Part shown: positions 1 to 8,206 of the stretch, in pieces
Layout of the letters: every line of letters begins with the position of its first letter
Position numbering within the stretch: the first letter of the stretch is position 1
Origin: Actinoplanes sp. TFC3
Lineage (GTDB): Bacteria; Actinomycetota; Actinomycetes; Mycobacteriales; Micromonosporaceae
Reading direction: 5' to 3'
DNA: 64,000 bases
Assembly (NCBI RefSeq): GCF_001553785.1
Contig: NZ_LOJP01000014.1
Coordinates: 105,467 to 169,466 of the forward strand
The notes under the pieces: generated by a model
What the model was told of the DNA's origin: nothing
The model's input: only the letters and a program-made list of their open reading frames with translations
The model's database searches: none
Position numbers and translations under genes: made by a program

Positions 1-7
1 GCGACGC

Positions 8-955
8 ATGCTGACCGCGCTGGTCGTTCTCGTCCTCGCCGGTGCCGCAGCCGGGTGCAGCTCCTCGGCCGGCCCCGATTCCTCCGGCGGCGTCGACCGC
101 GTCAAGGTCGGCGTGATCCCGATCGTCGACGTCGCACCGATCTATCTCGGACAGCAGCGCGGCTTCTTCGGCTCCCGCAAGATCGAGCTGAGCATGGAGA
201 GCGGCCAGGGCGGCGCGGTGATCGTGCCCGGCGTGGTCAGCGGGCAGTTCCAGTTCGGGTTCAGCAACCTGACCTCGCTGCTGATCGCGCAGACCAAGAA
301 CGTGCCGGTCAAGGCGGTGGCGGCCGGGGTCGCGTCGACCGGGCAGGCCGGCAAGGACTTCGGCGGCGTGGCGGTGCGCGGGGACAGCCCGATCAAGGAC
401 GCCGCGGGGCTGGCCGGCCAGAAAATAGCTGTCAACACCCTCAAGAACATCGGCGACACCACGGTACGGGAGTCCGTGCGCAAAGCCGGCGGTGACCCGG
501 CCACCATCTCGTTCGTGGAGATCCCGTTCGCGAACATGCCCGCCGCGGTGCAGAACGGCCAGGTCGACGCGGCCTGGGTGGTCGAGCCGTCGCTGTCGCA
601 GATCACCGCGGCGGGGGGCCGGGTGGTCGCCTGGAACTACGTCGACGCGGCGCCGGAGCTCACCGTGGCCGCCTACTTCACCTCCACCAAGCTGGCCGCG
701 GACAACCCCGGCCTGGTCAAACGCTTCACCGAGGCGATCACCGAGTCGCTGACCTACGCCGGCGCCCATCCCGACGAGGTCCGGGCCGCGCTGGCCACGT
801 ACACCAAAATCGATCCGAAGCTGCGGGAGACGCTGACGCTGCCGGAATGGCCCGCGCAGATCAACCGGGCGTCGGTGCAGGCGCTTGCCGATCTGGGCGC
901 GCGGGACGGCATCTTCGGTACGGCCTCGCCGGACCTGACCAAGATCCTGCCGTGA
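8..955 (+). CDS. ABC transporter substrate-binding lipoprotein (SsuA/TauA/NMT1-like)
   Basis: Periplasmic-binding-protein type II lipoprotein that captures the substrate of an importer, probably a sulfonate, nitrate, taurine or pyrimidine-type small molecule. A hydrophobic signal segment ends in a lipobox AAGC (Cys17), so the mature protein is anchored outside the membrane. The body has the NMT1/SsuA pattern: a KVGVIPIVDVAPIYLG opening, a QFGFSNLTSLL segment, and VDAAWVVEPS near the middle. The two permeases and the ATPase follow with overlapping or very short gaps, so this is the first gene of the operon seen here. The frame stays open to the left edge, so the true start may lie just outside the window and a few residues may be missing. 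The substrate cannot be told from sequence. Confidence 0.85.
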   Translation: MLTALVVLVLAGAAAGCSSSAGPDSSGGVDRVKVGVIPIVDVAPIYLGQQRGFFGSRKIELSMESGQGGAVIVPGVVSGQFQFGFSNLTSLLIAQTKNVPVKAVAAGVASTGQAGKDFGGVAVRGDSPIKDAAGLAGQKIAVNTLKNIGDTTVRESVRKAGGDPATISFVEIPFANMPAAVQNGQVDAAWVVEPSLSQITAAGGRVVAWNYVDAAPELTVAAYFTSTKLAADNPGLVKRFTEAITESLTYAGAHPDEVRAALATYTKIDPKLRETLTLPEWPAQINRASVQALADLGARDGIFGTASPDLTKILP

Positions 956-1710
956 TGCTGCGCCTGTCCGGGCTGGCCGGGCTGCTCGGGCTCGCCGAAC
1001 TGCTGCCCCGGCTCGGGCTGGTTGACGACGACTATCTGCCACCGGCCTCCCGCATTGTCGCAGCGCTGGCCGCCGAGGCCCGCACGGCGGCGTTCTGGAC
1101 AGCGGTCGGTGACACGCTGACGGCATGGGCGATCGGATTGGTCATCGCTTGCACGCTCGGCGTCGCGGCCGGGGTGCTGATCGGCGCCGTCCCGGTCCTG
1201 CGGACATGGACGGCGTCGACCATCGAGTTCCTTCGCCCGATCCCGTCCGTCGCGCTCATCCCGCTCGCCGTGCTGCTCTACGGCACCGGGCTCGGATCCA
1301 CGCTGCTGCTCGTGGTGTACGCCGCGTTCTGGCAAGTACTCGTGCAAGTACTGCACGGCGTGGCCGATGTGGACCCCGTTGCCGAGGAAACCGCGCGTAG
1401 CTTCCGGTTCAGCGCCTGGGCCCGGGTGCGGCACGTGCTGTGGCCGACCGCGCTGCCGTACGTGTTCACCGGGCTGCGCCTGGCCGCCGCTGTCGCGCTC
1501 GTGCTCGCCGTCACCGCCGAACTGGTCATCGGTGCGCCCGGACTCGGCTCGGTCATCGCGGTCGCGCAGAGCTCCGGGGCGATCGCCACCATGGACGCGC
1601 TCATCGTGGTCACCGGGCTGCTCGGCGTCGCCATCAACCTCGGCGCCCGGCTGGCCGAACGCCGGCTGCTGTCCTGGCACCAATCCGTGCGCGGGGAGGT
1701 GGCCGGGTGA
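955..1710 (+). CDS. ABC transporter permease (SsuC/TauC-like)
   Basis: Inner-membrane permease of the binding-protein-dependent family (BPD_transp_1), 251 residues with about six hydrophobic segments. The ATPase-contact loop is seen around EETARSFRFSAWARVRHVLWPTALPYVFTGLRLA, in which the EAA-type pattern places Gly-rich turn residues before the last membrane helices. The chosen ATG overlaps the stop of the binding protein by one base (TGATG), which fits translational coupling; a longer reading from further upstream would run into the previous gene. It pairs with the next permease to form a heterodimeric channel. Confidence 0.85.
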   Translation: MLRLSGLAGLLGLAELLPRLGLVDDDYLPPASRIVAALAAEARTAAFWTAVGDTLTAWAIGLVIACTLGVAAGVLIGAVPVLRTWTASTIEFLRPIPSVALIPLAVLLYGTGLGSTLLLVVYAAFWQVLVQVLHGVADVDPVAEETARSFRFSAWARVRHVLWPTALPYVFTGLRLAAAVALVLAVTAELVIGAPGLGSVIAVAQSSGAIATMDALIVVTGLLGVAINLGARLAERRLLSWHQSVRGEVAG

Positions 1711-2474
1711 TCCGCCGGTTCCTGACGGTTCTTGCGCTGCCGGTAACGCTTTTCCTCTTCTGGTACGTCGCCAGCCGCACCAGTGAAAGTTTCTATGCCC
1801 CGCCGCTGCGGACCATCCTCGTCGCCTTCGGGGACACGTGGACCTGGCCGCGCCTGCGAGCCGACGTGCTGCCCAGCCTGGGGCGGCTGGCGGCGGGCTA
1901 TCTCCTGGCGGCACTGCTGGGTGTGGGCCTGGGCATCGCGGTGGGGGCGAGCCGGCGGTTGCGGGCTGCGGCCGAGCCGGTGCTGGAGTTCTTCCGCGCG
2001 GTGCCGCCGCCCGTGCTCGTACCGGTGATCATGGTGTTTGCCGGGATCGGGAACGCCATGAAGGTCATCGTGATCGTGTCCGGGTGCGTGTGGCCGATTC
2101 TGCTCAACACGGTCGAGGGCGTGCGGGCGGTGGACGCGGTGCTCAGCGACACGAGCCGGGCCTACGGCATCACCGGGTTCGCCCGGCTGCGCTACTTGCT
2201 GCTGCCCGGTGCCGCACCGCAGATCATCACCGGGCTGCGCCAGGCGCTGTCGCTGGCGATCATCCTCATGGTGATCAGCGAGATGGTCGCCGCCAGCAAC
2301 GGACTGGGCTTCACCATCGTGCAGTTCCAGCGCAGCTTCGCCATCCCGCAGATGTGGAGCGGCATCATCGTGCTGGGGTTGCTCGGATTCGTGCTGTCGG
2401 AACTGTTCCGGCTCGGCGAACGGTTCGCGCTCGGCTGGTACCACGGTCGCCGCGAGGCGCAGCGACGCTCCTAG
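1707..2474 (+). CDS. ABC transporter permease, second subunit (SsuC/TauC-like)
   Basis: Second permease of the same importer, 255 residues. The start is a GTG that overlaps the stop of the first permease by four bases (GTGA), and the protein then begins with an uncleaved hydrophobic helix. The conserved cytoplasmic loop is visible near SRAYGITGFARLRYLLLPGA, followed by APQIITGLRQALSLAI, typical of sulfonate/nitrate permeases. Two different permeases plus one ATPase is the arrangement found in many actinobacterial NMT1/SsuA-type importers (family knowledge). It is read as part of the operon 8-3275. Confidence 0.85.
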   Translation: MIRRFLTVLALPVTLFLFWYVASRTSESFYAPPLRTILVAFGDTWTWPRLRADVLPSLGRLAAGYLLAALLGVGLGIAVGASRRLRAAAEPVLEFFRAVPPPVLVPVIMVFAGIGNAMKVIVIVSGCVWPILLNTVEGVRAVDAVLSDTSRAYGITGFARLRYLLLPGAAPQIITGLRQALSLAIILMVISEMVAASNGLGFTIVQFQRSFAIPQMWSGIIVLGLLGFVLSELFRLGERFALGWYHGRREAQRRS

Positions 2475-2483
2475 GAGGAACCC

Positions 2484-3275
2484 ATGCTCGAGGTCAGCGG
2501 GCTGCGCAAGGTGTACCGCTCGCAGCGGCGCGAGGTCGAGGCGATACGCGATCTGACATTCACTGTGGACGATGGTGAACTGGTCTGCGTGGTCGGCCCG
2601 TCGGGCTGCGGGAAAACCACATTGCTGCGCTGCGTCGCCGGATTGCTCGGCCCCACCGGGGGAGCAGTGCGTCTGGCCGGAAATGCGGTAACCGGCCCGC
2701 CGCCGGGAATGGCAGTCGTTTTCCAGGAGTACGGCCGCAGCTTGTTTCCCTGGCTGAGCGTGCACGACAACGTGGACCTGCCACTGCGGCAGAAACGGGT
2801 GCCCAGGCCGCGGCGGGCCGCATTGGTGTCCGAGGCGTTGACCGCTGTGGGATTGGACGGCACGCAGCAGTCCAACCCGTGGCAACTGTCCGGTGGGATG
2901 CAGCAGCGGGTGGCCATTGCGCGGGCGGTCGCGTACGAGCCCAGCGTGCTGCTGATGGACGAGCCGTTCGCCGCTGTTGACGCGCAGACCCGCGCCGAGC
3001 TGGAGGACCTGGTCCGCGCGTTGTGGCAGCGTCTGGGCGTGACGATCCTGTTCGTCACCCACGACATCGACGAGGCGGTGTACCTGGGTCAGCGGGTGCT
3101 CGTGCTGTCCGCGTCGCCGACCGTGGTGCAGGACGAATTGCTGGTGGACCTGCCCGCCGCGCGCGATCAGTTGCACACCCGCGCCGATGCGCGCTTCACC
3201 GCTCTGCGGGCGCGGGTCTACGAACAGATACAGGCGGCGAAAGGAGCGCAACCAAATACCGCCATCAGTAGTTGA
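2484..3275 (+). CDS. ABC transporter ATP-binding protein (SsuB/TauB-like)
   Basis: Cytoplasmic ATPase that powers the importer above, 263 residues. It has Walker A GPSGCGKTT, signature LSGGMQQR, Walker B VLLMDEPFAAVD and the switch His in FVTHDIDEA. A strong AGGAGG Shine-Dalgarno lies ten bases from the stop of the second permease and fixes the ATG start. SsuB/TauB/NrtD proteins share the DEPFAAVDA Walker B variant, which supports the sulfonate/nitrate/taurine class, though the exact ligand remains open. This is the last gene of the four-gene operon. Confidence 0.9.
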   Translation: MLEVSGLRKVYRSQRREVEAIRDLTFTVDDGELVCVVGPSGCGKTTLLRCVAGLLGPTGGAVRLAGNAVTGPPPGMAVVFQEYGRSLFPWLSVHDNVDLPLRQKRVPRPRRAALVSEALTAVGLDGTQQSNPWQLSGGMQQRVAIARAVAYEPSVLLMDEPFAAVDAQTRAELEDLVRALWQRLGVTILFVTHDIDEAVYLGQRVLVLSASPTVVQDELLVDLPAARDQLHTRADARFTALRARVYEQIQAAKGAQPNTAISS

Positions 3276-3282
3276 TCAAGAC

Positions 3283-4416
3283 GTGCGACTATTTTCCGTT
3301 CCCGTCCTGGCCCTGACGGCCGCCGTTTCGCTGCTGCCGGCGCCAGCCTCAGCGGCGCCCTCGATTGCTTCGCGCTCCAGCGCCGCCCCGGAATTCAATT
3401 CCACGGTGTGGGCGCTGGCTTTTCGTGGGGATGTCATCTATGCCGGGGGCTCTTTCACGCAGGTGAAGTCCCACGGGAAAACGTACACGCGCAAACGACT
3501 GGCCGCGTTCTCCGCCCGTACCGGCGCATTGTTGCCCTGGAATCCCACCGCCAACGGCACCGTGCGCTCGCTGGCCGTCACCTCCTCGGGCCCTCAGGCC
3601 ATCTACGCCGCAGGCGACTTCGACGAGATCAACGGCCTGCGCCGCGACTCGATCGCGCGGTTCGACGCCTCGACCGGCAAGCTCGCCGCGTTCTCGCACA
3701 AGGTCTCCGGCGAGGTGAGCACGCTGGCCATCGGTAACGGCCGGGTGTACGCCGCCGGCTCGTTCAAGTCCGTGGACGGCACCACCCGCAACAACCTGGT
3801 CGCGTTCCGGCACACCACCGGCGCCCTCGACCGCTCCTTCCACCCGTCGGTCGACAGCCGCATCCGCGCGCTCGCCGCCGCCGGCACCCGGCTGTACCTG
3901 GGCGGCGACTTCCACAAGGTCAACGGCTCGCCCGCGCGCCGCCTCGCCGCCGTCGCCACCGCCAACGGCCGCCTGGTCAAGGGCTTCAAGCCCGCCGCCC
4001 CGGCCACCGTCATGGACGTCGCCATCTCGCCGAGCGGCATCAGCGTCTCCAGCGGCGGCCCGGGTGGGCGCGCGGCCGGCTACACCGCGACGGGCAAGGT
4101 CCGCTGGACCCACCTGTTCGACGGCGACGTGCACAACCTGGCAGTGCTGGGCTCCACCACGTACGTCGGCGGGCACTTCGACCGCGCCTGCAAATCCACC
4201 AGCACCATCAAGCAGCTTGGCTGCCCGGCCGGCTACGCCTCCCGGGTCAAGCTGGCCGCGCTGGACAGCAACGGCAAGCTGACCGCGTGGGACCCGCGGC
4301 TCAACGGCAAGGTCGGCGTGCAGGTGCTGACCGCCGGCAACGGCAAGGTCGCCGCCGGTGGCGCGTTCACTGCCGTGGGCGGGAGCAGCCGGGAGCGGTT
4401 CGCCCTGTTCGGCTGA
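3283..4416 (+). CDS. secreted delta-60 repeat (DUF5122) beta-propeller protein
   Basis: Predicted exported protein of 377 residues with a classical signal peptide ending near PAPASAAPS. After it come repeated units of the form IYAGGSFTQV...RLAAFSARTGALLPW, seen at least five times (GGSFTQV, AGDFDEINGL, AGSFKSVDG, GGDFHKVNG, GGHFD, GGAFTAVGG). Such GG-x-F-x-x-V-x-G repeats are the delta-60/DUF5122 blades that fold into a beta-propeller (family knowledge). No catalytic motif is visible, so a binding or surface role is inferred only. The GTG at the start of the signal peptide was chosen because the upstream in-frame sequence lies inside the ABC ATPase gene; no clear Shine-Dalgarno precedes it. 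It starts eight bases after the importer operon and may be cotranscribed. Confidence 0.7.
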   Translation: MRLFSVPVLALTAAVSLLPAPASAAPSIASRSSAAPEFNSTVWALAFRGDVIYAGGSFTQVKSHGKTYTRKRLAAFSARTGALLPWNPTANGTVRSLAVTSSGPQAIYAAGDFDEINGLRRDSIARFDASTGKLAAFSHKVSGEVSTLAIGNGRVYAAGSFKSVDGTTRNNLVAFRHTTGALDRSFHPSVDSRIRALAAAGTRLYLGGDFHKVNGSPARRLAAVATANGRLVKGFKPAAPATVMDVAISPSGISVSSGGPGGRAAGYTATGKVRWTHLFDGDVHNLAVLGSTTYVGGHFDRACKSTSTIKQLGCPAGYASRVKLAALDSNGKLTAWDPRLNGKVGVQVLTAGNGKVAAGGAFTAVGGSSRERFALFG

Positions 4417-4491
4417 GCGGATCACCGCCGGTGGTGGGAGGGTGCGGGCAGATGACGCCATCGCGTCCTCCCACTGCGCTCTGAGCCGCCC

Positions 4492-4593
4492 GTGAACGAG
4501 CGGCCCGCTGGGCGCTTCAACCGGGTCGTGTTCGTGGCCTTGGGGATGGTGCTGATCGTCGCCGGTGGGACGATGACGGTATGGCCCGACTGA
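4492..4593 (+). CDS. possible 33-residue single-span membrane peptide
   Basis: A GTG-initiated frame encodes a short basic N-terminus (MNERPAGRFNR) followed by one hydrophobic stretch VVFVALGMVLIVAGGT and a short tail. It overlaps the start of the next gene by 13 bases in another frame. The hydrophobic profile and the high-GC third positions are coding-like, but there is no good ribosome-binding site, so it could be chance. No function is known. Confidence 0.3.
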   Translation: MNERPAGRFNRVVFVALGMVLIVAGGTMTVWPD

Positions 4594-5219
4594 GCGCACA
4601 GCAGATAGCCGACGAAAAACTGGACGGGTGGGCGTACCTGATGAACAGCCTGCGCACCCGCGTGCCCACCCCCGACTTCGCCGCCGGGCTCGCCCTGGTC
4701 AACGCCCTGGGCGAGGCAGCCGAGCGGGCCGACCACCACCCCGACCTCGACCTGCGCTACACCCACGTGGACATCCGCCTCACCAGCCACGACACCGGCG
4801 CGGTAACCGGGCGCGACATCCGCATGGCCCGCACCATCTCCACGCTGATCGCCGAGGCCGGCCTCACCTGCGAGTGCGCGGGTCTCACCCAGGTCGAATT
4901 TGGTCTCGACACCCCCGCGCACGCCGCGATCTCCCCGTTCTGGGCGGCGATCCTGCGCGGCGAGGCGCACGGCAACGACGTACGCGACCCGCACGGCATG
5001 GTCGCGACGCTCTGGTTCCAGCAGTCCGGTTCCGAGGAGCCCCGCCAGCACTGGCACCCGGACATCTGGGTGGACCCGGCGCAGGCTCAGCCGCGCATCG
5101 ACGCGGCGCTCGCGGCCGGCGGCACCCTGGTCAGCGATGCCGAGGCGCCGAGTTTCTGGGTGCTCGCCGACCCCGACGGCAACAAGGCATGCATCTGCAC
5201 CTGGCAGAACCGGGCCTAG
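4581..5219 (+). CDS. fusion of pterin-4a-carbinolamine dehydratase-like and VOC (glyoxalase-like) domains
   Basis: Cytosolic protein of 212 residues with two domains. Residues about 1-95 carry the dehydratase signature: HHPDLDLRYTHVDIRL followed by SHD and GRD, close to the PCD/DCoH pattern (H-H-P, aromatic, H, D). Residues about 105-212 form a VOC half, with FWAAILRGEA and a C-terminal VLADPDGNKACICTW strand. Similar dehydratase-VOC fusions occur in actinobacteria, where their substrate is unknown. The C-terminal half has lost the usual Glu of a metal-binding VOC strand (Asn-Lys-Ala here), so it may not bind metal; this is inference. It is convergent with the aldehyde dehydrogenase gene. Confidence 0.75.
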   Translation: MARLSAQQIADEKLDGWAYLMNSLRTRVPTPDFAAGLALVNALGEAAERADHHPDLDLRYTHVDIRLTSHDTGAVTGRDIRMARTISTLIAEAGLTCECAGLTQVEFGLDTPAHAAISPFWAAILRGEAHGNDVRDPHGMVATLWFQQSGSEEPRQHWHPDIWVDPAQAQPRIDAALAAGGTLVSDAEAPSFWVLADPDGNKACICTWQNRA

Positions 5220-5240
5220 ATTCTGTTTCGCAGGGGATGG

Positions 5241-5262
5241 CCGGCCAGCGGCGCCTGGCCGG
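5241..5262. terminator. hairpin between convergent genes
   Basis: A perfect 8-bp stem CCGGCCAG/CTGGCCGG with a 6-base loop lies between the convergent stops at 5219 and 5291. There is no long T-run, as is common in high-GC actinomycetes. It can serve both directions. Just upstream, 5222-5234 shares TTCTGTTTCGCAGG-type sequence with the palindrome at 36044-36068. Confidence 0.55.
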
Positions 5263-5290
5263 TGGACGCCCATGGTGATGGACTGAGCTT

Positions 5291-6751
5291 TCAGAACGGG
5301 AACTTCTTGGGGCGCTGCTGAAGGGTTATCCAGCGCAGGTCGGTGAACGCCTCCAGGCCGGCGCGCCCACCGAACCGGCCGTAGCCCGAGGCGCCGACGC
5401 CACCGAACGGGGCAGTGGGATCGTCGTCCACGGACTGGTCGTTGACGTGGGCGATGCCGGTGCGCAGGCGGCGGGCCACGCCCAGGCCGCGCGAGAGGTC
5501 GCGGGTCAGCACGCCGGCGGTCAGGCCGTACGGGCTGTCGTTGGCCACCGCCACCGCTTCGTCATCGCCGTCGACGCTGAGCACGGTGCAGACCGGGCCG
5601 AAGATCTCCTCGGTGTGGATGCGCATCCCCGCTGTGACGGCGGACAGGACTGTTGCGGGGTAATGGGAACCTGTGGGCGTACCCCCGCCGGAAAGCACGT
5701 GGGCGCCGCCGGCTGCCGCGTCGTCGACCAGAGCGGCCACCCGCCCGGCCGCTGCGGGGTTGATCAGCGGGCCGATCACCGTACGCGGATCGGCCGGATC
5801 GCCGGACGGTAGCGCCTTGGCCTTGTCCGCCAGGCGCGCGGCGAACTCGGCGGCCAGCGACCGGTCCACCAGCACCCGGTCGGCCGACATGCAGATCTGC
5901 CCGGAATTGAGGTAGGCGCCGAACGCCACCGCATCGACCGCATACTCCAGGTCGGCGTCGTCGAGTACCAGCACCGCATTCTTTCCGCCCAGCTCCAGCA
6001 CTGCCGGGGTCAGGTGCCGCGCGGCGAGTTCGCCGATGATGCGGCCCACCGTCGTCGAACCCGTGAAATTGACCCGCCGTACGCGCGGATCGGCGATCAG
6101 CGCCTGCGCCACCGGCGCCGCGTCGGCCGGGTCGTTGGTGATGACGTTGAGCGCCCCCGGCGGCAGGCCGGCGTCGCGCAGCACGTCGGCCAGGAACAGC
6201 GCGCAGGCCAGCGGCGCGTCCTCGCTGGCCTTGACCACCACGGTGTTGCCCGCGGCCAGGGGAGCGGCGATGGCGCGGGTGCCGAGGATGAGCGGTGCGT
6301 TCCAGGGTGCGAACGCGGCGACCACTCCCGCGGGCTGGCGCACGGCCAGCGAGAGGGCGTCCGGGTTGTCGCCCGCGAGCACCTCGCCGACCGGCAACGT
6401 GGTCAGGGCGGCGGCCTCGCGCAGCATCGCGGCGGCCAGGCCCACGTTGAACATCGACCAGGCCAGCGTGCCCCCGGTCTCACCGGCCATCAGCGTGGCT
6501 GCTTCGGTGGCTCGGGCTTCGAGCAGGTCGCCGGCCTGGGCGAGGACCTTGCGGCGCTGTGCGGGCGGGGCCGAGGACCAGATGGGGAATGCTTGGCTGG
6601 CGGCGTCGACCGCGCGCTTGACGTCTTGCGGGCCGGCGGCGGCGACGCGGGCGAGCAGATGGCCGTTGTGCGGGTTGCGATCCTCGGTGGTGCGCCCGTC
6701 CGCGGCCGGGACGTCCTCGCCGCCGATGAGCAGGAAACGGTCGACCGGCAT
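5291..6751 (-). CDS. NAD(P)-dependent aldehyde dehydrogenase (benzaldehyde/vanillin dehydrogenase-like)
   Basis: Cytosolic ALDH-superfamily enzyme of 486 residues that oxidises an aldehyde to the acid. Visible landmarks are the FAPWNAPLILGTRAI segment with the cofactor-site Asn, FTGSTTVGRIIGE of the Rossmann fold, the general-base Glu in LELGGKNAVL and the catalytic Cys in NSGQICMSADR. The C-terminus WITLQQRPKKFPF resembles aromatic-aldehyde dehydrogenases, so an aromatic substrate is a reasonable guess but not proven. The ATG at 6751 was chosen because GGGAGG sits 7-12 bases upstream. It is transcribed away from the LacI-type regulator at 6942, and several inverted repeats lie in the shared promoter region. 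Confidence 0.85.
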   Translation of the reverse strand: MPVDRFLLIGGEDVPAADGRTTEDRNPHNGHLLARVAAAGPQDVKRAVDAASQAFPIWSSAPPAQRRKVLAQAGDLLEARATEAATLMAGETGGTLAWSMFNVGLAAAMLREAAALTTLPVGEVLAGDNPDALSLAVRQPAGVVAAFAPWNAPLILGTRAIAAPLAAGNTVVVKASEDAPLACALFLADVLRDAGLPPGALNVITNDPADAAPVAQALIADPRVRRVNFTGSTTVGRIIGELAARHLTPAVLELGGKNAVLVLDDADLEYAVDAVAFGAYLNSGQICMSADRVLVDRSLAAEFAARLADKAKALPSGDPADPRTVIGPLINPAAAGRVAALVDDAAAGGAHVLSGGGTPTGSHYPATVLSAVTAGMRIHTEEIFGPVCTVLSVDGDDEAVAVANDSPYGLTAGVLTRDLSRGLGVARRLRTGIAHVNDQSVDDDPTAPFGGVGASGYGRFGGRAGLEAFTDLRWITLQQRPKKFPF

Positions 6752-6798
6752 GGCGCAGCCTCCCTGATCACGGTCTTTCGGGATGCTCTCTGATGTTC

Positions 6799-6824
6799 GG
6801 GATGCGAACACCGGTACGCATCCC
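6799..6824. promoter_or_regulatory. 26-bp inverted repeat, candidate operator upstream of aldehyde dehydrogenase
   Basis: Perfect 8-bp arms GGGATGCG/CGCATCCC separated by 10 bases, 48 bases upstream of the dehydrogenase start and in the divergent gap with the LacI-type gene. The form suits a dimeric regulator. Which protein binds is not known. Confidence 0.4.
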
Positions 6825-6830
6825 GGCGCT

Positions 6831-6848
6831 GGCGAAAACGCTATCGCC
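6831..6848. promoter_or_regulatory. inverted repeat GGCGA-N8-TCGCC in divergent gap
   Basis: Perfect 5-bp arms around AAACGCTA. It lies beside the 26-bp repeat in the same intergenic region. The short arms make it weaker evidence; LacI-family sites are often of this size. Confidence 0.25.
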
Positions 6849-6892
6849 GTCGCTGAAGCCGGTCAATGTCGCGGTGATGTTCCAAGCCATGG

Positions 6893-6929
6893 AGACCCTT
6901 GCACCTCTCCGCAAGAGTTTCCAGGGTCT
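6893..6929. promoter_or_regulatory. nested inverted repeats upstream of LacI-type gene
   Basis: An outer pair AGACCCT (6893-6899)/AGGGTCT (6923-6929) encloses an inner pair CTTGC (6898-6902)/GCAAG (6911-6915), ending 12 bases before the regulator start. Positions 6910-6923 contain CGCAAGANNTTYCA, an element seen again twice before the amylase gene at 8439. This suggests self-regulation by the LacI-type protein (inference). Confidence 0.45.
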
Positions 6930-6941
6930 ACAGTGACGCCC

Positions 6942-8012
6942 ATGCGCGCACGACTCTCCGACATCGCGCGCCAGGCCGAGGTCAGCGAGGCGACCGTGTC
7001 GCGCGTGCTCAACGACCGGCCCGGCGTCTCCGCCGACACCCGCCAGGCGGTGCTGACGGCGCTCGACGTGCTCGGCTACGAACGCCCGGAGCGCTTGCGC
7101 AAACGCAGCGCCGGCCTGGTCGGCCTGGTCGTACCCGAGCTGGAGAACCCGATTTTCCCGGCCTTCGCCCAGACCATCGAGTCGGCGCTGAGCCAGTCCG
7201 GGTTCACCCCGGTGCTGTGCACCCAGACCCCCGGCGGCGTCACCGAGGATGAGTACGTGGAGATGCTGCTGGACCGCCAGGTCTCCGGCATCGTGTTCGT
7301 GTCGGGCCTGCACGCCGACACCACAGCAGATCATGAGCGCTACCGGAAGCTCGTCGACCGCCCCCTGCCCATCGTGCTCATCAACGGCTACGCCGAGGGC
7401 CTGGACGCCCCGTTCATCTCCTGCGACGACCGCCTGGCCGCCGAGCTCGCGGTCAACCACCTGGTCGCCCTCGGGCACCGCCGCATCGGTTTCGTCTCCG
7501 GCCCCGACCGTTTCCTCAACGTCCAAAGAAAACTCGAGGGCTACCGTACGGCCATGCGCCGCGAACTCGGCCTGCGCGACCGCGAACTCGACGAGCTGGT
7601 GGCGCTGACCTTGTTCGGCGTGGAGGGCGGCGAGGTGGCGGCCGGGCAACTCCTGGGCCGAGGGGTGACCGGCCTTGTCTGCGGATCGGACCTGATGGCC
7701 CTGGGCGCCATCCGAGCGGCCCGCCGCCGGGGATTGTCGGTGCCGCGGGACGTGTCGGTGGTGGGGTTCGACGACTCGCCGCTGATCGCCTTCACCGCCC
7801 CGCCGCTGACGACGCTGCGGCAACCGGTGGCAGCGATGGGGAACGCTGCCATTCGTCAGCTGGTCGATGAGATCAACGGGCACGGGGCGCCGCGGTCGGA
7901 GTACGTGTTCTCGCCGGAGCTGGTGGTTCGGGGGTCTACGGCTATCAATGCCGGGGCTCGGGGGAGTGAGGTGGAGCGGGACGCGGAGAGTGTGGGGTCT
8001 TCGGCGGCTTGA
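6942..8012 (+). CDS. LacI/GalR-family transcriptional regulator
   Basis: DNA-binding repressor of 356 residues. The N-terminal helix-turn-helix reads LSDIARQAEVSEATVSRVLN with the hinge helix near QAVLTALDVLGYERPERLR; the rest is the periplasmic-binding-protein-like sensor domain (GLVVPELENPIFPAF, RRIGFVSGP, GLVCGSDLMALGAIRA, VVGFDDSPLIAF). A sugar ligand is usual for the family. The ATG at 6942 and a GTG three codons earlier are both possible; neither has a strong Shine-Dalgarno. It sits between a divergent aldehyde dehydrogenase and a downstream alpha-amylase, and the same CGCAAGANNTTYCA element lies before this gene and the amylase, which makes starch/maltose control the best guess. Confidence 0.85.
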   Translation: MRARLSDIARQAEVSEATVSRVLNDRPGVSADTRQAVLTALDVLGYERPERLRKRSAGLVGLVVPELENPIFPAFAQTIESALSQSGFTPVLCTQTPGGVTEDEYVEMLLDRQVSGIVFVSGLHADTTADHERYRKLVDRPLPIVLINGYAEGLDAPFISCDDRLAAELAVNHLVALGHRRIGFVSGPDRFLNVQRKLEGYRTAMRRELGLRDRELDELVALTLFGVEGGEVAAGQLLGRGVTGLVCGSDLMALGAIRAARRRGLSVPRDVSVVGFDDSPLIAFTAPPLTTLRQPVAAMGNAAIRQLVDEINGHGAPRSEYVFSPELVVRGSTAINAGARGSEVERDAESVGSSAA

Positions 8013-8137
8013 TCGGCGGGGGCGTTGCGCTCTGCTTGCCTGACGCCTGCGCGGTATGCCGGACCTCGGGTTTCCTCACGCCGCATGCCGGCCACGTCGC
8101 CCGCACCAGCCTGCCCGGCGATGCATTCCTTCACAAT

Positions 8138-8155
8138 TGGCGCCCGGCGGCGCCA
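8138..8155 (+). terminator. hairpin downstream of LacI-type gene
   Basis: Perfect 7-bp stem TGGCGCC/GGCGCCA with a CGGC loop, 126 bases past the regulator stop. It may end regulator transcription before the amylase promoter. The rest of the 426-base gap 8013-8438 holds the two operator-like elements listed separately and no gene. Confidence 0.35.
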
Positions 8156-8192
8156 TGCGGTGCCTGCCGGGGGAGATTGTTAAGTGGATCTT

Positions 8193-8206
8193 TGAAAGTT
8201 CTTGCG
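8193..8206 (-). promoter_or_regulatory. operator-like element 1 upstream of amylase
   Basis: TGAAAGTTCTTGCG, the reverse complement of CGCAAGAACTTTCA. It matches the element at 8377-8390 in 13 of 14 positions and that at 6910-6923 in 11 of 14, in opposite orientation to both. It is 232 bases before the amylase start. Binding by the LacI-type protein is inferred. Confidence 0.4.

Noticed and set aside
1278..3251. 657-codon minus-strand frame over the ABC importer genes
   Set aside because: His/Gln/Arg-rich shadow with no motif; the plus-strand genes have strong motifs.
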